From positions 2,728,001-2,792,000 of the forward strand of contig OZ244842.1 in the NCBI GenBank assembly GCA_965220835.1: 64,000 nt of DNA, written 5' to 3'. Source of the DNA: Azophilus sp965220835. Its GTDB lineage: Bacteria; Pseudomonadota; Gammaproteobacteria; Pseudomonadales; Azotimanducaceae. Below, piece by piece: positions 1-8,558 of this stretch (position 1 is its first letter; every line of letters begins with the position of its first letter). The translations under genes were made by a program, and so were the position numbers. The notes beneath the pieces were generated by a model. It made no database searches. It saw nothing but the letters and a program-made list of their open reading frames with translations, and was not told the DNA's origin.

Positions 1-1331
1 CCGGCTTGGTTTCGAAAGAACGTCCGCTGAAACCACCAGTAGCCCACCCACCCCATCAAGACGTTGCTGGCCGCGGTGGCGGCGAAGATGCCGCCGTAGC
101 CCTGCCACTGGTTCAGCGCCATCGCCAACGGAACGTAAACCACGAACATGCGGGTGAAGGACAGCACGGTGGAGGGCAGCGGCCTGCCCAAGCTGTTGAA
201 GGAGGCGGAAGCCATCATCAGCACGCCCCAAGGCCCGTAGCTGAGCGGCACGATCAGCAGGTAGAGCGCCGCGACGGCAACGACCCCCGCATCGCCACTC
301 AGCCAAGCCGCGAACTGACCGCCCCAAACGGCCATCAGCAGCCCGGCACCCAGGCCCCAAAGCAGGCTGAACTGGCAGGCCGCCCGCATGCCAGCCTGGA
401 CCCGAACCATGTTCTTGGCCCCGGCGTTCTGCCCGACGAACGGCCCGATGCTGCCGGAGAGGGCGAATAGCGTCATCGCCGCGACAGCCTCGATGCGGGT
501 GGCGACGCCAAAGCCGGCGATGACCACCTCGCCATGGGCGGCGACCAAGCGGGTGATCAGGGCCCCGGAGAGCGGGCCGATCAACTGGGTGGCGGCCGCG
601 GGTATCCCCACGCGCAGGATGCGGACGGCCGACACCTTGAAGCCGGCCAACGGCGTCCGAGTCTTGATGAGCCCATCCCGGCGCACACGGTGCAGCAGCC
701 AGGCCGCGGTCAACACGCGCGTTACCGTCATGGCGGTCGCCGCGCCGGCCAACTCCATGCGCGGGAAACCAAACCAGCCGAAGATCAAGATGGGGTCCAA
801 GGCCAGGTTAAACAGCGCCCCGGCGGTCATCGCCAACCCCGGCGTGTTGGCATTGCCGGACGCCCGCAGAATACTGCTGGCGATCATGGTGATGGTGAAC
901 AGCACGGTTCCGGGATAGTAGATGTCCAGATAGCTGTGGATCAGCGGCAGCATCTCCGGGCGGGCGCCCAAGGCCAGGAACACCGGGTCAATGGTGGCCC
1001 AACCCACCAGCGACAGCAGCGCCATCAAGCCACCGATGAGCAATATGGCGTGAGACCCGAGGCGGCGCATGTCGCGGCGGTTGCCCGCCCCGGCGCTGCG
1101 GGCGATCACCGACGAGGTGCCGATGCTGACGCCCAGCGCAATGCTGGTCAGCACCATGGTGATGGGGAAGGTGAAGGTCAGCGCCGCCACGTGCTCGGTG
1201 GAAAGCTGGCCGATGAAGCCCATCTCCAACGTCTGCACCAGGATGCTGGAAGCGACCCCCAGAATCATCGGCGCCGTCAGCCGATAGAGCGAGAGCCGCA
1301 CGGAGCCTTGAGTGAGGTCGTGCTGCGCCAT
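1..1331 (-). CDS. MATE family multidrug/Na+ antiporter, 3' end cut by window edge
   Basis: About 443 residues are visible from an ATG at 1331, and the reading frame runs off the left edge without a stop. The translation is a polytopic membrane protein with the two-fold MATE layout: an N-terminal half beginning MAQHDLTQGSVRLSLYRLTA, and a second half beginning near GIPAAATQLIGPLSGALITR. Typical MATE segments such as FGVATRIEA and IGPFVGQNAGA are visible. Members export cationic drugs or metabolites across the inner membrane using a Na+ or H+ gradient; the substrate cannot be read from sequence. An in-frame stop lies a few codons upstream of the ATG. The family is usually about 450-460 residues, so only the last few residues are missing. 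It stands apart from the plus-strand methyltransferase gene that follows. Confidence 0.9.
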   Translation of the reverse strand, partial: MAQHDLTQGSVRLSLYRLTAPMILGVASSILVQTLEMGFIGQLSTEHVAALTFTFPITMVLTSIALGVSIGTSSVIARSAGAGNRRDMRRLGSHAILLIGGLMALLSLVGWATIDPVFLALGARPEMLPLIHSYLDIYYPGTVLFTITMIASSILRASGNANTPGLAMTAGALFNLALDPILIFGWFGFPRMELAGAATAMTVTRVLTAAWLLHRVRRDGLIKTRTPLAGFKVSAVRILRVGIPAAATQLIGPLSGALITRLVAAHGEVVIAGFGVATRIEAVAAMTLFALSGSIGPFVGQNAGAKNMVRVQAGMRAACQFSLLWGLGAGLLMAVWGGQFAAWLSGDAGVVAVAALYLLIVPLSYGPWGVLMMASASFNSLGRPLPSTVLSFTRMFVVYVPLAMALNQWQGYGGIFAATAASNVLMGWVGYWWFQRTFFRNQA

Positions 1332-1631
1332 GGGTGCTAGCTTACGCGAGCTTTCCCAATACTGGCGTCAAACCACGCGGAGCCTCGGTATCGTTCGAAA
1401 CTAATCCCGGGGTTCCAGCGCACCTAGTGGGCTCATCTAAAATCAACTTAACATACTGATATATGATTTGTTTTTGGTGAATCGTGCGTCTGAACGGCGC
1501 GCCGCATCCACGCCAATTCGCGCGTCCAAAGGCGTTTCTCGTGGCGGGCACAAACAGGCCTCCGATCAAACCCACACGGATCACACCCATACTTGCCCTC
1601 AAACGACCGGTACATCACACTACAGACCAGA
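1332..1631. promoter_or_regulatory. Divergent intergenic region between MATE gene and methyltransferase gene
   Basis: This roughly 300-base gap separates two divergent genes, so it must carry promoters for both. An AT-rich patch around 1437-1475 stands out from the GC-rich surroundings and is the most likely promoter core. I cannot assign -35 and -10 boxes with confidence and see no convincing gene here. Confidence 0.35.
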
Positions 1632-2609
1632 ATGAGCGAACCGACCCCCACCGCGGTCGCGGACCAGCCACCGCTCGACAATCAAGCCTTGGCACCGCCG
1701 TCGCCCGACGCGGGTTACAGCGATGTGACTCGCCAGAAGCACCTCATTCCACCAGTCCCCTATCTTCGGCTCTCGGACTCCGCTCGCCGCGTTTCTGCAA
1801 TCGTCGATCCGCTGCTGATCTGCGGCGACGCCCGGCGAGCACTTCGCCTGCTGCCTGCAGAATCCGTCCAGACTGTCGTGACCTCGCCGCCTTACTGGTC
1901 GTTGAGGGACTACCAGGTGGCAGACCAAATTGGCTGCGACGACAGCTTGGGCTCGTACATCAGCAGCTTGGTCAGCGCCTTTGAAGAAATTCGGCGCGTG
2001 CTTCGCCCGGACGGCACCGTTTGGCTCAACGTCGGCGATTCTTACACCTCTGGCAACAGGCGCTACCGGGCTCCGGATCGCAAGAACCGTGCACGCGCCA
2101 TGCAAGTCAGACCCCAAACGCCCAAAGGACTCAAACCCAAGGATCTTATTGGAGTGCCATGGCGCTTGGCATTCGCGCTGCAGGATGCCGGCTGGTGGAT
2201 TCGCAGCGAGGTCATATGGCACAAGCCCAACGCACACCCCGAGTCCGTTCGGGACCGGCCCACAAAAGCGCATGAGACCGTGTTCTTGCTCTCCAAGGAG
2301 CAAGACTACTACTACGACGTCGCCGCCGTTACCGGCCCCAACGGCCGGCGACTGCGCGACGTATGGGAGATTCCGACTGAGCCGCTGAAACGGGCAAACG
2401 GTCGGGACGACGATCATCCTGCCATGATGCCACGGTCGCTCGCGCAGCAGTGCGTGGCAGTCACCAGCAGGACCAATGATGTCGTGCTTGATCCGTATGC
2501 GGGATCCGGCACAACGCTGATTGCCGCCCAAGGGCTTGGACGCCGGTGGGTCGGCATCGAACTCAACCCGTCTTTCGTGGATCTCATCGAACGGCGGCTT
2601 GGCTTGTGA
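1632..2609 (+). CDS. Type II DNA methyltransferase, beta-class (probably N4-cytosine)
   Basis: The 325-residue protein has the catalytic motif TSPPYW near residues 75-80. The SAM-binding motif DPYAGSGTT lies near the C-terminus, followed by WVGIELNP. Catalytic motif before SAM motif is the beta-class order. S-PPY is typical of N4-cytosine enzymes, although some N6-adenine enzymes share it. The frame is open upstream to a TTG at 1593, but the ATG at 1632 is the more natural start; neither has a strong ribosome binding site. The stop overlaps the GTG of the next gene (bases GTGA), so the two are translationally coupled. It presumably protects the host from the nuclease encoded next door. The recognition sequence cannot be inferred. 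Confidence 0.9.
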   Translation: MSEPTPTAVADQPPLDNQALAPPSPDAGYSDVTRQKHLIPPVPYLRLSDSARRVSAIVDPLLICGDARRALRLLPAESVQTVVTSPPYWSLRDYQVADQIGCDDSLGSYISSLVSAFEEIRRVLRPDGTVWLNVGDSYTSGNRRYRAPDRKNRARAMQVRPQTPKGLKPKDLIGVPWRLAFALQDAGWWIRSEVIWHKPNAHPESVRDRPTKAHETVFLLSKEQDYYYDVAAVTGPNGRRLRDVWEIPTEPLKRANGRDDDHPAMMPRSLAQQCVAVTSRTNDVVLDPYAGSGTTLIAAQGLGRRWVGIELNPSFVDLIERRLGL

Positions 2610-3367
2610 CGCTCGATGAACTCAAGGCGAGGCTCGATTCGTTCTCCCCGGCCAAGATCGCCTTTGTCGCGACCGTCGTCGAGTCGTTGTCCAACCCGTC
2701 CCAAGCCAACATCCGCTCTCGAGGCACCTGGCTCACCGGAGTCCCTGAGTGGATCGAGTACTTCGGACTCGCACTCTCCGTCCATCACGCGGCGACTACG
2801 GTTCCCCTTGGCCTCACTGCGTTCGAGACAGTCTTCCGCAACGCGTGCTCCCATGTTGGATGGTCGGTGACGCCGCCCAGTTCGGCCACCCAGCGCTTTG
2901 TGGACCTATCGGTGCGCGCCGGCTCCGGTCGCGCAAGGCACCTTTCGCTGAAATCCACTGCTGCCCAGAGGATTTCTCCAAAGAGCCTTCACATTTCGAA
3001 GCTCACCGAAGCGGCATGGATACAGGACGCCCGCACCCCCACGGCTCGACGGCGGGCCACGCTGGAGCTCTTTGCCAACTACCAGCATGCCGTAACCTCC
3101 ATTGTCCAGCTGCGGGCATTCCGTGCGGAACAAGACAACCAAGCTCCGCGGCTCTACCAGTTGGTCGAGATTCCCGGAGCCTTGTTCGACTCGATCCAAC
3201 GGGAACCGCTCGCCACCTTCCAGCGCGAGGCCTCCGTCATTCCATGCCGGGACGCGGCTGGTCAGGCCTTAGCCGAGGTCGCGCTGGACCGATCCGATGC
3301 GAAGATAACCGTGCGCAAAATCCAACTTGGTGTCTGCACGGTGCATGCCGAATGGGCCCGCGCCTAG
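2606..3367 (+). CDS. Probable type II restriction endonuclease partner
   Basis: The 253-residue protein begins at a GTG that overlaps the methyltransferase stop, so the two genes form one unit. It has no transmembrane segments or signal peptide. A stretch near residues 115-140 (LSLKSTAAQRISPKSLHISK, then LTEAAWIQD) places a lysine after a hydrophobic strand, as in the K of a PD-(D/E)xK-type nuclease core, but I cannot prove the acidic residues. The assignment rests on the coupling to a lone DNA methyltransferase and on a length usual for type II nucleases (about 200-300 residues). I do not recognise the specificity. The alternative is another methyltransferase-linked protein of unknown role. 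Confidence 0.65.
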   Translation: MTLDELKARLDSFSPAKIAFVATVVESLSNPSQANIRSRGTWLTGVPEWIEYFGLALSVHHAATTVPLGLTAFETVFRNACSHVGWSVTPPSSATQRFVDLSVRAGSGRARHLSLKSTAAQRISPKSLHISKLTEAAWIQDARTPTARRRATLELFANYQHAVTSIVQLRAFRAEQDNQAPRLYQLVEIPGALFDSIQREPLATFQREASVIPCRDAAGQALAEVALDRSDAKITVRKIQLGVCTVHAEWARA

Positions 3368-3402
3368 CCGAAGCGCCCTTGTCACGACTCGTGTCGGGAT
3401 CC

Positions 3403-3786
3403 CTACCCAGCCGCAGTCACCCGAATCTCCACCCGTGCGCCGGCGATGGCCAGCTCGGTGATGCCGATGGCGGTCCACGCGGGCCAAGGATCGCTTAAGA
3501 ACTCGTCCTTCACTTTCATGAAGGTGCCGAGGTGCTGCTGGAGGTTTACGTGGTAGGTGGTGAGCTCAACAACGTCCTCGAAGCCCAGCCCCGCCGCGGC
3601 CAAGACCCGGGCCACGTTCTGCCAGGCGAGGCGGAACTCGTCTTCGGCGCTGTCGGGCACGCCGCCTCCGGAGGCGCCAATCTGGCCGGATAGGAACACC
3701 AAGCCACCGGCGCGCACCGCTGGGGCGAAGTGAAAGCTGTCGTAGCTGGCGCGGTCCTCCTCAGGGACGATGACGTCGCGGGGCAT
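3403..3786 (-). CDS. RidA/YjgF/UK114 family protein (enamine/imine deaminase type)
   Basis: The 127-residue protein starts MPRDVIVPEEDRASYDSFHF and shows the RidA pattern VFLSGQIG, a central AWQNVARVLAAAGL helix, and a C-terminal PAWTAIGITELAIAGARVEI strand with the conserved VEI(R) end. Family members form trimers and hydrolyse reactive enamines and imines such as 2-aminoacrylate. The ATG at 3786 is chosen because GGAG lies seven bases upstream; the frame is open a little further to a TTG. It is the last gene of the minus-strand run that starts with the TRAP transporter, 30 bases after the formyltransferase. A cytoplasmic detoxifying or catabolic role is likely. The exact substrate is unknown. 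Confidence 0.88.
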   Translation of the reverse strand: MPRDVIVPEEDRASYDSFHFAPAVRAGGLVFLSGQIGASGGGVPDSAEDEFRLAWQNVARVLAAAGLGFEDVVELTTYHVNLQQHLGTFMKVKDEFLSDPWPAWTAIGITELAIAGARVEIRVTAAG

Positions 3787-3816
3787 GGCACAACTCCAAT
3801 TCAAGTGAGGCTTGCA

Positions 3817-4425
3817 TCATAACGCGCCGCCCGCGGCTTTGAGCCGTCCGCAAATCAGGCCGGCAAGGGTGTCCACCACCAACTGGCGCTCGGCGCGCTG
3901 CACCCGCTGCTCAACGTCTTCAACGCGGTCCCCGGCTGCAACCGACACCCGAACCTGGGCGAGCACCGGGCCGGTGTCGTAATCCGCATCCACCAGATGG
4001 ACGGTGGCGCCGGTCTCCGCGTCGCCGGCGTCCACCACCGCCTGATGCACCCGGCGGCCATAGAAGCCACGGCCGCCGTGCTTGGGCAGCAGCGCCGGAT
4101 GGACGTTGAGAATTCGGCCTTGGAACGCGCCAAGCGTGCGCGGCCCCAGCTTTTTCATGTACCCGGCCAGCAGCACCCAATCCGGCCGAGCGTCCTGCAA
4201 CGTGGTGCAGATGGCCGCATCCAAGGCGGCTGGAGCCGGATGGGTGTGCCCGCTCAAGTGCCAAGTGCCAATGCCCGCATCTTGTGCCCGGCGCAAAGCC
4301 ATAGAGCCGCTGTTGTTGCTGATGACTGCCACCACTGCGGCATTCAGCGTGCCGCTGCCGCAGGCATCCATCACCGCTTGGAGGACGGAGCCGCCGTGGG
4401 AAGCCAGCACGGCGATGCGGGTCAC
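3817..4425 (-). CDS. purN: Phosphoribosylglycinamide formyltransferase (PurN type)
   Basis: The 202-residue protein has the glycinamide ribonucleotide formyltransferase fold. The catalytic Asn and His sit in NVHPALLP, and the conserved Asp lies in the DADYDTGPVL region. PurN transfers formyl from 10-formyl-tetrahydrofolate in purine synthesis. The phosphate-binding N-terminus reads SHGGSVLQA where PurN usually has SGNGSNLQA, so one conserved Asn-Gly element is altered. The loop after the HPALLP motif (KHGGRGFYG) is a known PurN variant. The GTG start overlaps the stop of the MaoC-like gene by four bases. Position inside a transporter operon rather than beside purM raises the possibility of a specialised formyltransferase. 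Confidence 0.8.
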   Translation of the reverse strand: MTRIAVLASHGGSVLQAVMDACGSGTLNAAVVAVISNNSGSMALRRAQDAGIGTWHLSGHTHPAPAALDAAICTTLQDARPDWVLLAGYMKKLGPRTLGAFQGRILNVHPALLPKHGGRGFYGRRVHQAVVDAGDAETGATVHLVDADYDTGPVLAQVRVSVAAGDRVEDVEQRVQRAERQLVVDTLAGLICGRLKAAGGAL

Positions 4426-5195
4426 GCCGCAACCTGGAATATGGCGGTGTGGAACATCTCAGTGGTCAGCGCCTGTCCCCGATGCACGTCGATGTAAAGG
4501 CGCACGAACTCGTGGCCCTTGCGGCGCCACTTCTCCAACGGCACCGCGCGCACGGCCACGCTGTCATCCACCTGAAGGGCTTGGTGATGGCGGACTTCGG
4601 AGGCCGTGTGAATCCATGCCGGCATCACGAACTCCCGGGTTAGCGCCTGGTTGGCGATGCTCAGAATTGCGTGCGGATGCACGTGGACGTGATAGAGGTC
4701 CATATCGTCGGCAATCTGCTCGCAATAGCGCTGGTTTTCAGCCGCAGTGATCTCCCAACGCCAAGCCGGATACGGTTCCCCTTCCTCGACCACCGCCCAA
4801 TTGATCTCCGCCCGCTCGCGCTGCTTAGGCCGTTTGCTGAGCGACAGCGGCGTCTCCGCATGGGGCATTTGGTCCGGCATGCGAACGCGCAGGTCCGCCA
4901 GCAGCGTGCCCTCCGCGTTGCGGCACTCGGCCAAGTGCCCGCCGTCGTCCTCGCTCAAGCCGATGCGCAAACGGTCCCCATCGTAGGCCGGCTTGATCAA
5001 GCGCAGCGCCGCGATCGAGCGGCTTAAGAACTCCCGCCCACACCGCTCCGCCAACGGCCGGGTGAGATGTCCATAGACCGCCACGCCCGGCACCAAGGCG
5101 CCCTTGAAGCCGTACTTTTGCGCCACATCATCGTTGTGGATGCGGTTCTCATTGGCGGAGGAGTGGTTGCGGGCAGTGACTTCGTAGCTGGACAT
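4422..5195 (-). CDS. MaoC-like hot-dog domain protein
   Basis: The protein (257 residues from ATG 5195) looks like a double hot-dog protein. The N-terminal half (SSYEVTARNHSSANENRIHND, then FKGALVPGVAVYGHL) resembles the MaoC-like dehydratase module, with Asn and His in the substrate loop and a GALVPG turn. The C-terminal half contains HVHPHAILSIANQAL and WIHTASEVRHHQAL, which look like a second hot-dog strand set. Such proteins act on CoA or ACP thioesters, as hydratases or thioesterases. The frame is open to an ATG at 5246, and starts at 5225 and 5195 are also possible; I prefer 5195 because the fold begins there. It lies between the TRAP permease and the formyltransferase in one operon. 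The substrate is not known. Confidence 0.65.
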   Translation of the reverse strand: MSSYEVTARNHSSANENRIHNDDVAQKYGFKGALVPGVAVYGHLTRPLAERCGREFLSRSIAALRLIKPAYDGDRLRIGLSEDDGGHLAECRNAEGTLLADLRVRMPDQMPHAETPLSLSKRPKQRERAEINWAVVEEGEPYPAWRWEITAAENQRYCEQIADDMDLYHVHVHPHAILSIANQALTREFVMPAWIHTASEVRHHQALQVDDSVAVRAVPLEKWRRKGHEFVRLYIDVHRGQALTTEMFHTAIFQVAA

Positions 5196-5247
5196 GGCGC
5201 CATCCAAGCGGTTGCTTGCCGCCATTCTATATCGCCCCAACCGCACC

Positions 5248-6597
5248 TTACCGGTAAGCCTGCGCCGGCAGCCAAGTCACCAAGGCATCCCAGTTGAAGA
5301 TCACGACCAAGCCGATCAATTGCAGCACGATGAAGGGTGCGACACCCTTGTAGATGGTGCGCACCTCCACGCCCGGCGGCGCCACGCCCTTCAAGTAGAA
5401 GATGGCGAAGCCCACCGGCGGGGTGAGGAAGCTGGTTTGCAGGCAGACGGCGAACAGCACCGTGAACCAAACCGGGTCGAAGCCGAGGCCCACCACCACC
5501 GGGGAGACCAAGGGCAGGATGATGAGCGTAAGTTCAATCCAATCCAGGAAAAAGCCAAGCAGGAAAGTCGCGAACAGGATGGTGATGATGATGCCCGACG
5601 GGCTGAGCGGCAGGTTGAGCAGCGCACGCTCAATCAGCTCATCTCCGCCCAAGCCGCGCAGCACCAGGGCGAAGGCCGTGGCGCCCAGCAGCACGCCAAA
5701 GATGAAGGCGGTGGTGCGGGTGGTCTCGTAGAGCACCTCCCGAAGAACGCCGCCATCCAAGCGGCGCTTAAGCGCGGCCAGCAGCAGCGCTCCGGCGGCG
5801 CCCACCCCGGCAGCTTCGGTGGGGGTTGCGAGGCCCAGGAAAATGCTGCCGAGCACGGCCAGGATTAAAAACGCGGGCGGCAGAATGGCGACGAACAGGT
5901 CTCGGACTGTGGCCCAGTTGACGGGCTCTCGCTCGCCAGCCGGGGCGGCATCCGGCTTCAGCCACCCAACGCCAAGCAAGTAGGCGACATAGAGCCCGCC
6001 GAGCAGGGCGCCGGGAAAAACGGCACCCAGAAACAGGTCGCCGACGCTCATGGCCATGCGGTCCGCCATCAGCACCAACATGATGCTTGGCGGAATGAGG
6101 ATGCCCAAGGTGCCCACCGCGCACACCGTGCCGGAGGCCAGCGCCTTGTCATAGCCTTGGTTGAGCATCACCGGCAACCCCAACAGCGCCAGCAGCACAA
6201 CGGAGGCGCCAATGATGCCGGTGGTGGCCGCCAGCAGCAGGCCGATGAGGGTGACGGTGACGGCCAGCCCCCCGCGCACCCCGCCGAACAGGCGGGAGAA
6301 GCTGACCATCAGTTGGTTGGCGATGCCGGAGCGGTCCAGCAGCAGGCCCATGAAGATGAACATGGGCAGGGCCACCATCACCCAGTTCTCCATCACGTTC
6401 CAGGAGCGGTCCACCACCAGCGACGTGTAGCTCCAATCAATGGCGAAGGGGAAGTTGAAGTCCAGGTTCAGGACGATGGCCAGAGCGGTGAACAGCACCG
6501 CCAGCCCACCCAGAATCCAAGCCACCGGAAAGCCAGTGAAGACCAGGCCGATGAAGCTGGCAAACATGAGCAGCGCCAGTGCTTCATTCGGCGCCAC
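5248..6597 (-). CDS. dctM: TRAP transporter large permease (DctM family)
   Basis: The protein has 449 residues from a GTG at 6597 and about a dozen hydrophobic segments. DctM-type signatures visible are GFPVAWILGG, LPMFIFMG, the GIIGASVVLLALLGLP stretch, and the C-terminal LTPPVGFAIFYLKGVAPP. It forms the Na+-coupled translocation channel of a tripartite ATP-independent periplasmic transporter. The frame is open upstream to 6681, but the extension lies inside the dctQ reading frame and is basic and unlike a membrane protein; starting at 6597 gives a normal 14-base overlap. It follows dctQ directly and works with the binding protein encoded at 7213-8334. Confidence 0.93.
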   Translation of the reverse strand: MAPNEALALLMFASFIGLVFTGFPVAWILGGLAVLFTALAIVLNLDFNFPFAIDWSYTSLVVDRSWNVMENWVMVALPMFIFMGLLLDRSGIANQLMVSFSRLFGGVRGGLAVTVTLIGLLLAATTGIIGASVVLLALLGLPVMLNQGYDKALASGTVCAVGTLGILIPPSIMLVLMADRMAMSVGDLFLGAVFPGALLGGLYVAYLLGVGWLKPDAAPAGEREPVNWATVRDLFVAILPPAFLILAVLGSIFLGLATPTEAAGVGAAGALLLAALKRRLDGGVLREVLYETTRTTAFIFGVLLGATAFALVLRGLGGDELIERALLNLPLSPSGIIITILFATFLLGFFLDWIELTLIILPLVSPVVVGLGFDPVWFTVLFAVCLQTSFLTPPVGFAIFYLKGVAPPGVEVRTIYKGVAPFIVLQLIGLVVIFNWDALVTWLPAQAYR

Positions 6598-7204
6598 GGC
6601 CCGCTCCTGCTGGCTGATGCGAAGCGGCGTCTTGCGCAGACACCTGTTTCGCCGAGACGTCGTCTTGGGTTTCGTTGGCATCGGGGGTGCTTGGGGCGCC
6701 GAGGAACAACAAAGCCCAGACCCGCGACAAACGCGACAGGGCCGCCACCAGCAGCAACAGGAAACCCAGCGGCAGCATCGCCTTGATGGCCCAGCGGTAG
6801 GGCAGCCCGCCCGGGGATGAGGAGATCTCGCCGAAGGCGTAGCTGGTGCGCACGAAGGGCACGGAGAAGATCAGCACCACGGCGATGAACGGCAGCAGCA
6901 ACAATAGGATGCCGTACAACTCCACCCACGCCGCCAAGGTGGGAGAAAAGCGCTCATGCAGCACGTCCACCCGGATGTGGGCGTCCGCCTGCAGCGCGTA
7001 GCCCAGCCCCAGCAAAAAGCCAGTGGCGTAGAGGTGCCACTGCACTTCCTCAAACTCGATGCGGCCCTCGCCGAAGACATAGCGCAGCACCACGTTGGCG
7101 ACGATGACCGCCAGCAGCAGCACCCACAGCCAGGATGCCCACTGGCCGATTCGTTCCAGCCAAGGATCAACCAGCCGGGAAAAGCGGGTGGCGGGAAGCT
7201 CCAT
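6584..7204 (-). CDS. dctQ: TRAP transporter small permease (DctQ family)
   Basis: The 206-residue membrane protein has four hydrophobic segments, for example WASWLWVLLLAVIVANVVLR near residues 20-40. The typical DctQ stretch FEEVQWHLYATGFLLGLGYA precedes DAHIRVDVLHERF. DctQ proteins help the large permease fold and dock the binding protein. The C-terminal tail after the last helix (about 30 residues) is longer and more polar than usual. Eight bases separate it from the end of dctP, and the end overlaps dctM by 14 bases. Confidence 0.92.
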   Translation of the reverse strand: MELPATRFSRLVDPWLERIGQWASWLWVLLLAVIVANVVLRYVFGEGRIEFEEVQWHLYATGFLLGLGYALQADAHIRVDVLHERFSPTLAAWVELYGILLLLLPFIAVVLIFSVPFVRTSYAFGEISSSPGGLPYRWAIKAMLPLGFLLLLVAALSRLSRVWALLFLGAPSTPDANETQDDVSAKQVSAQDAASHQPAGAGRGAE

Positions 7205-7212
7205 GGGGCGGC

Positions 7213-8334
7213 TCAGAAATCCCTCGGCAGGTAGGCGCGGGCCTTCCAGTGGGCGTAGCTTGCGCGAAAGCGCTGCTGGGATTCCAGGATGGCGGCGAAG
7301 TCCACATCGTTGGCCGCCTCTTCCTGAAGCACTTCCTCGGTCACCCGCTCGAGTTCACGCAGCACGTCGTCCGGCAGCGTGTGGGCTTCCACGCCCACCT
7401 CCGGGAATCCGGCGATGATCTCGCCCTGCAAGGCCTCGCTGCGGGCGAGATTGCGCAGCACGCCCGCCGTGCAGGCGGCCTCGATCAGTTTTTGGTCCGC
7501 TGGGGCGGTTTGGTTCCAGACATCCATGTTGACCACCATGTGCGATGAGGTGGCAGGCTGGTGCCAGCCCGGATAGTAGTTGTAGGTGGCCACCCGGTTG
7601 AAGCCCAAGGACTGATCGACAATGGGCAGGGCGTACTCCGTGGCATCGATGGCACCCTTTTCGAGCGCTTGGAAGATCTCCCCGCCCGGCAGCATGGTGA
7701 CCGATGCGCCCGCCCGCTCCATCACCTTGCCGCCGATGCCGGCAAAGCGGATTTTGAGCCCTTGCACGTCGTCCAAGCTGGTGATGGGCTCCCGAAACCA
7801 GCCCGCCGTTTCCGGGCCGGTCAAGCCGCAGAAGACAATGTGGATGTTCTGCTTGGCGTAGAGGGCCTCGCCAAGCGCGCGGCCACCGCCTTCAAACCAC
7901 CAAGCCGCGAATTCCCAAGGTTCCATGCCGAACGGCACCGCGGCGACCAGCGCCGCCGAGGGAATGCGCCCCTGGTCGTAGCCGAGCCAGGTGTACCCCG
8001 CCTCCACCTTGCCCTCCCGCACCGCCTCGGTGATGGCGAGGGCCGGCACCACCTCACCCGGCTCGAAGATGCGGATGTCCACCGCGCCAGCGGAAGACGC
8101 CCGCAGCATGTCGGTGACGTAGATGGGGTTGTCGCCCAGCACCGGCATGGTGGTCTGGAAAGACAAGGGCAAACGCCAGTGAATGCGCCGCGCCACTGCG
8201 TCCGCGGCCTGCCCCTGGTCTGCGGCCGCCTCACCCCCCGGCGGCCTGATGGCCAACGAGGCCAAACCGCCGACCAGGAAGGCCGTCAACACGGCGACCA
8301 GCGCCGAGGCATTGGTGATTCGGCTTGCGCTCAT
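7213..8334 (-). CDS. dctP: TRAP transporter periplasmic substrate-binding protein (DctP/TakP-like)
   Basis: The 373-residue protein has an N-terminal hydrophobic segment (residues 10-30) typical of an exported or membrane-anchored protein. A long DctP domain follows: VEAGYTWLGYD, PFGMEPWEFAAWW, LKIRFAGIGGKVMERAGA and YNYYPGWHQPATSSHMVVN. The pattern resembles the alpha-keto-acid (TakP) branch of the family, in which the GM-PxExxxW region and the conserved Arg in KIRFAG contact a carboxylate. Binding of a keto or hydroxy acid is therefore likely but not proven. It is the first gene of the TRAP operon. A near-identical copy of its first 45 coding bases and its upstream region occurs at 8890-8960. 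Confidence 0.92.
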   Translation of the reverse strand: MSASRITNASALVAVLTAFLVGGLASLAIRPPGGEAAADQGQAADAVARRIHWRLPLSFQTTMPVLGDNPIYVTDMLRASSAGAVDIRIFEPGEVVPALAITEAVREGKVEAGYTWLGYDQGRIPSAALVAAVPFGMEPWEFAAWWFEGGGRALGEALYAKQNIHIVFCGLTGPETAGWFREPITSLDDVQGLKIRFAGIGGKVMERAGASVTMLPGGEIFQALEKGAIDATEYALPIVDQSLGFNRVATYNYYPGWHQPATSSHMVVNMDVWNQTAPADQKLIEAACTAGVLRNLARSEALQGEIIAGFPEVGVEAHTLPDDVLRELERVTEEVLQEEAANDVDFAAILESQQRFRASYAHWKARAYLPRDF

Positions 8335-8355
8335 AGCGTGGCACTCCTCCCAAAT
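8291..8355. repeat. Direct repeat copy A (dctP 5' end and leader)
   Basis: This segment, covering the first codons of dctP and the ribosome-binding region, matches 8897-8960 with only a handful of differences. Both copies share the TTGGTGATTCGGCTT and CTCATAGCGT tracts. The two copies bracket the toxin-antitoxin genes. Confidence 0.8.
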
Positions 8356-8363
8356 GGGGCGAC

Positions 8364-8558
8364 TTAGATGGCCTGCGACCGATTGGAGCCTTCAACCACT
8401 CGACGGGGTGGATAGCTGACGTACTCACGCCCTGACTCGCGTTGCATCTCTCGAATCCTTCTGAAAATCGCTGCCACATCATAGTCAGCCTGCGCAGCGA
8501 ATCGGTCCCGAACGGCCCGGACTTCAGCAATGATGGGGTCAGTCCGCGTCTTCTGCAT
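8364..8558 (-). CDS. Antitoxin of a PIN-type toxin-antitoxin module
   Basis: The 64-residue protein begins MQKTRTDPIIAEVRAVRDRF and ends with YVSYPPRR. This DPI..EVR..R..., YD..AI, RR and SYPPR layout is that of small antitoxins that partner PIN-domain toxins. In such modules the C-terminal tail plugs the toxin active site. The start lies inside the end of the toxin frame (20-base overlap), giving toxin-first gene order. The gene appears intact although its toxin is internally deleted. It ends 29 bases before the dctP start, so transcripts could read into the TRAP operon. Confidence 0.7.
   Translation of the reverse strand: MQKTRTDPIIAEVRAVRDRFAAQADYDVAAIFRRIREMQRESGREYVSYPPRRVVEGSNRSQAI

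Noticed and set aside
534..1340. Long plus-strand frame near the left edge
   Set aside because: The minus strand here encodes a clear MATE transporter; the plus-strand product is His/Gln/Arg-rich shadow sequence.
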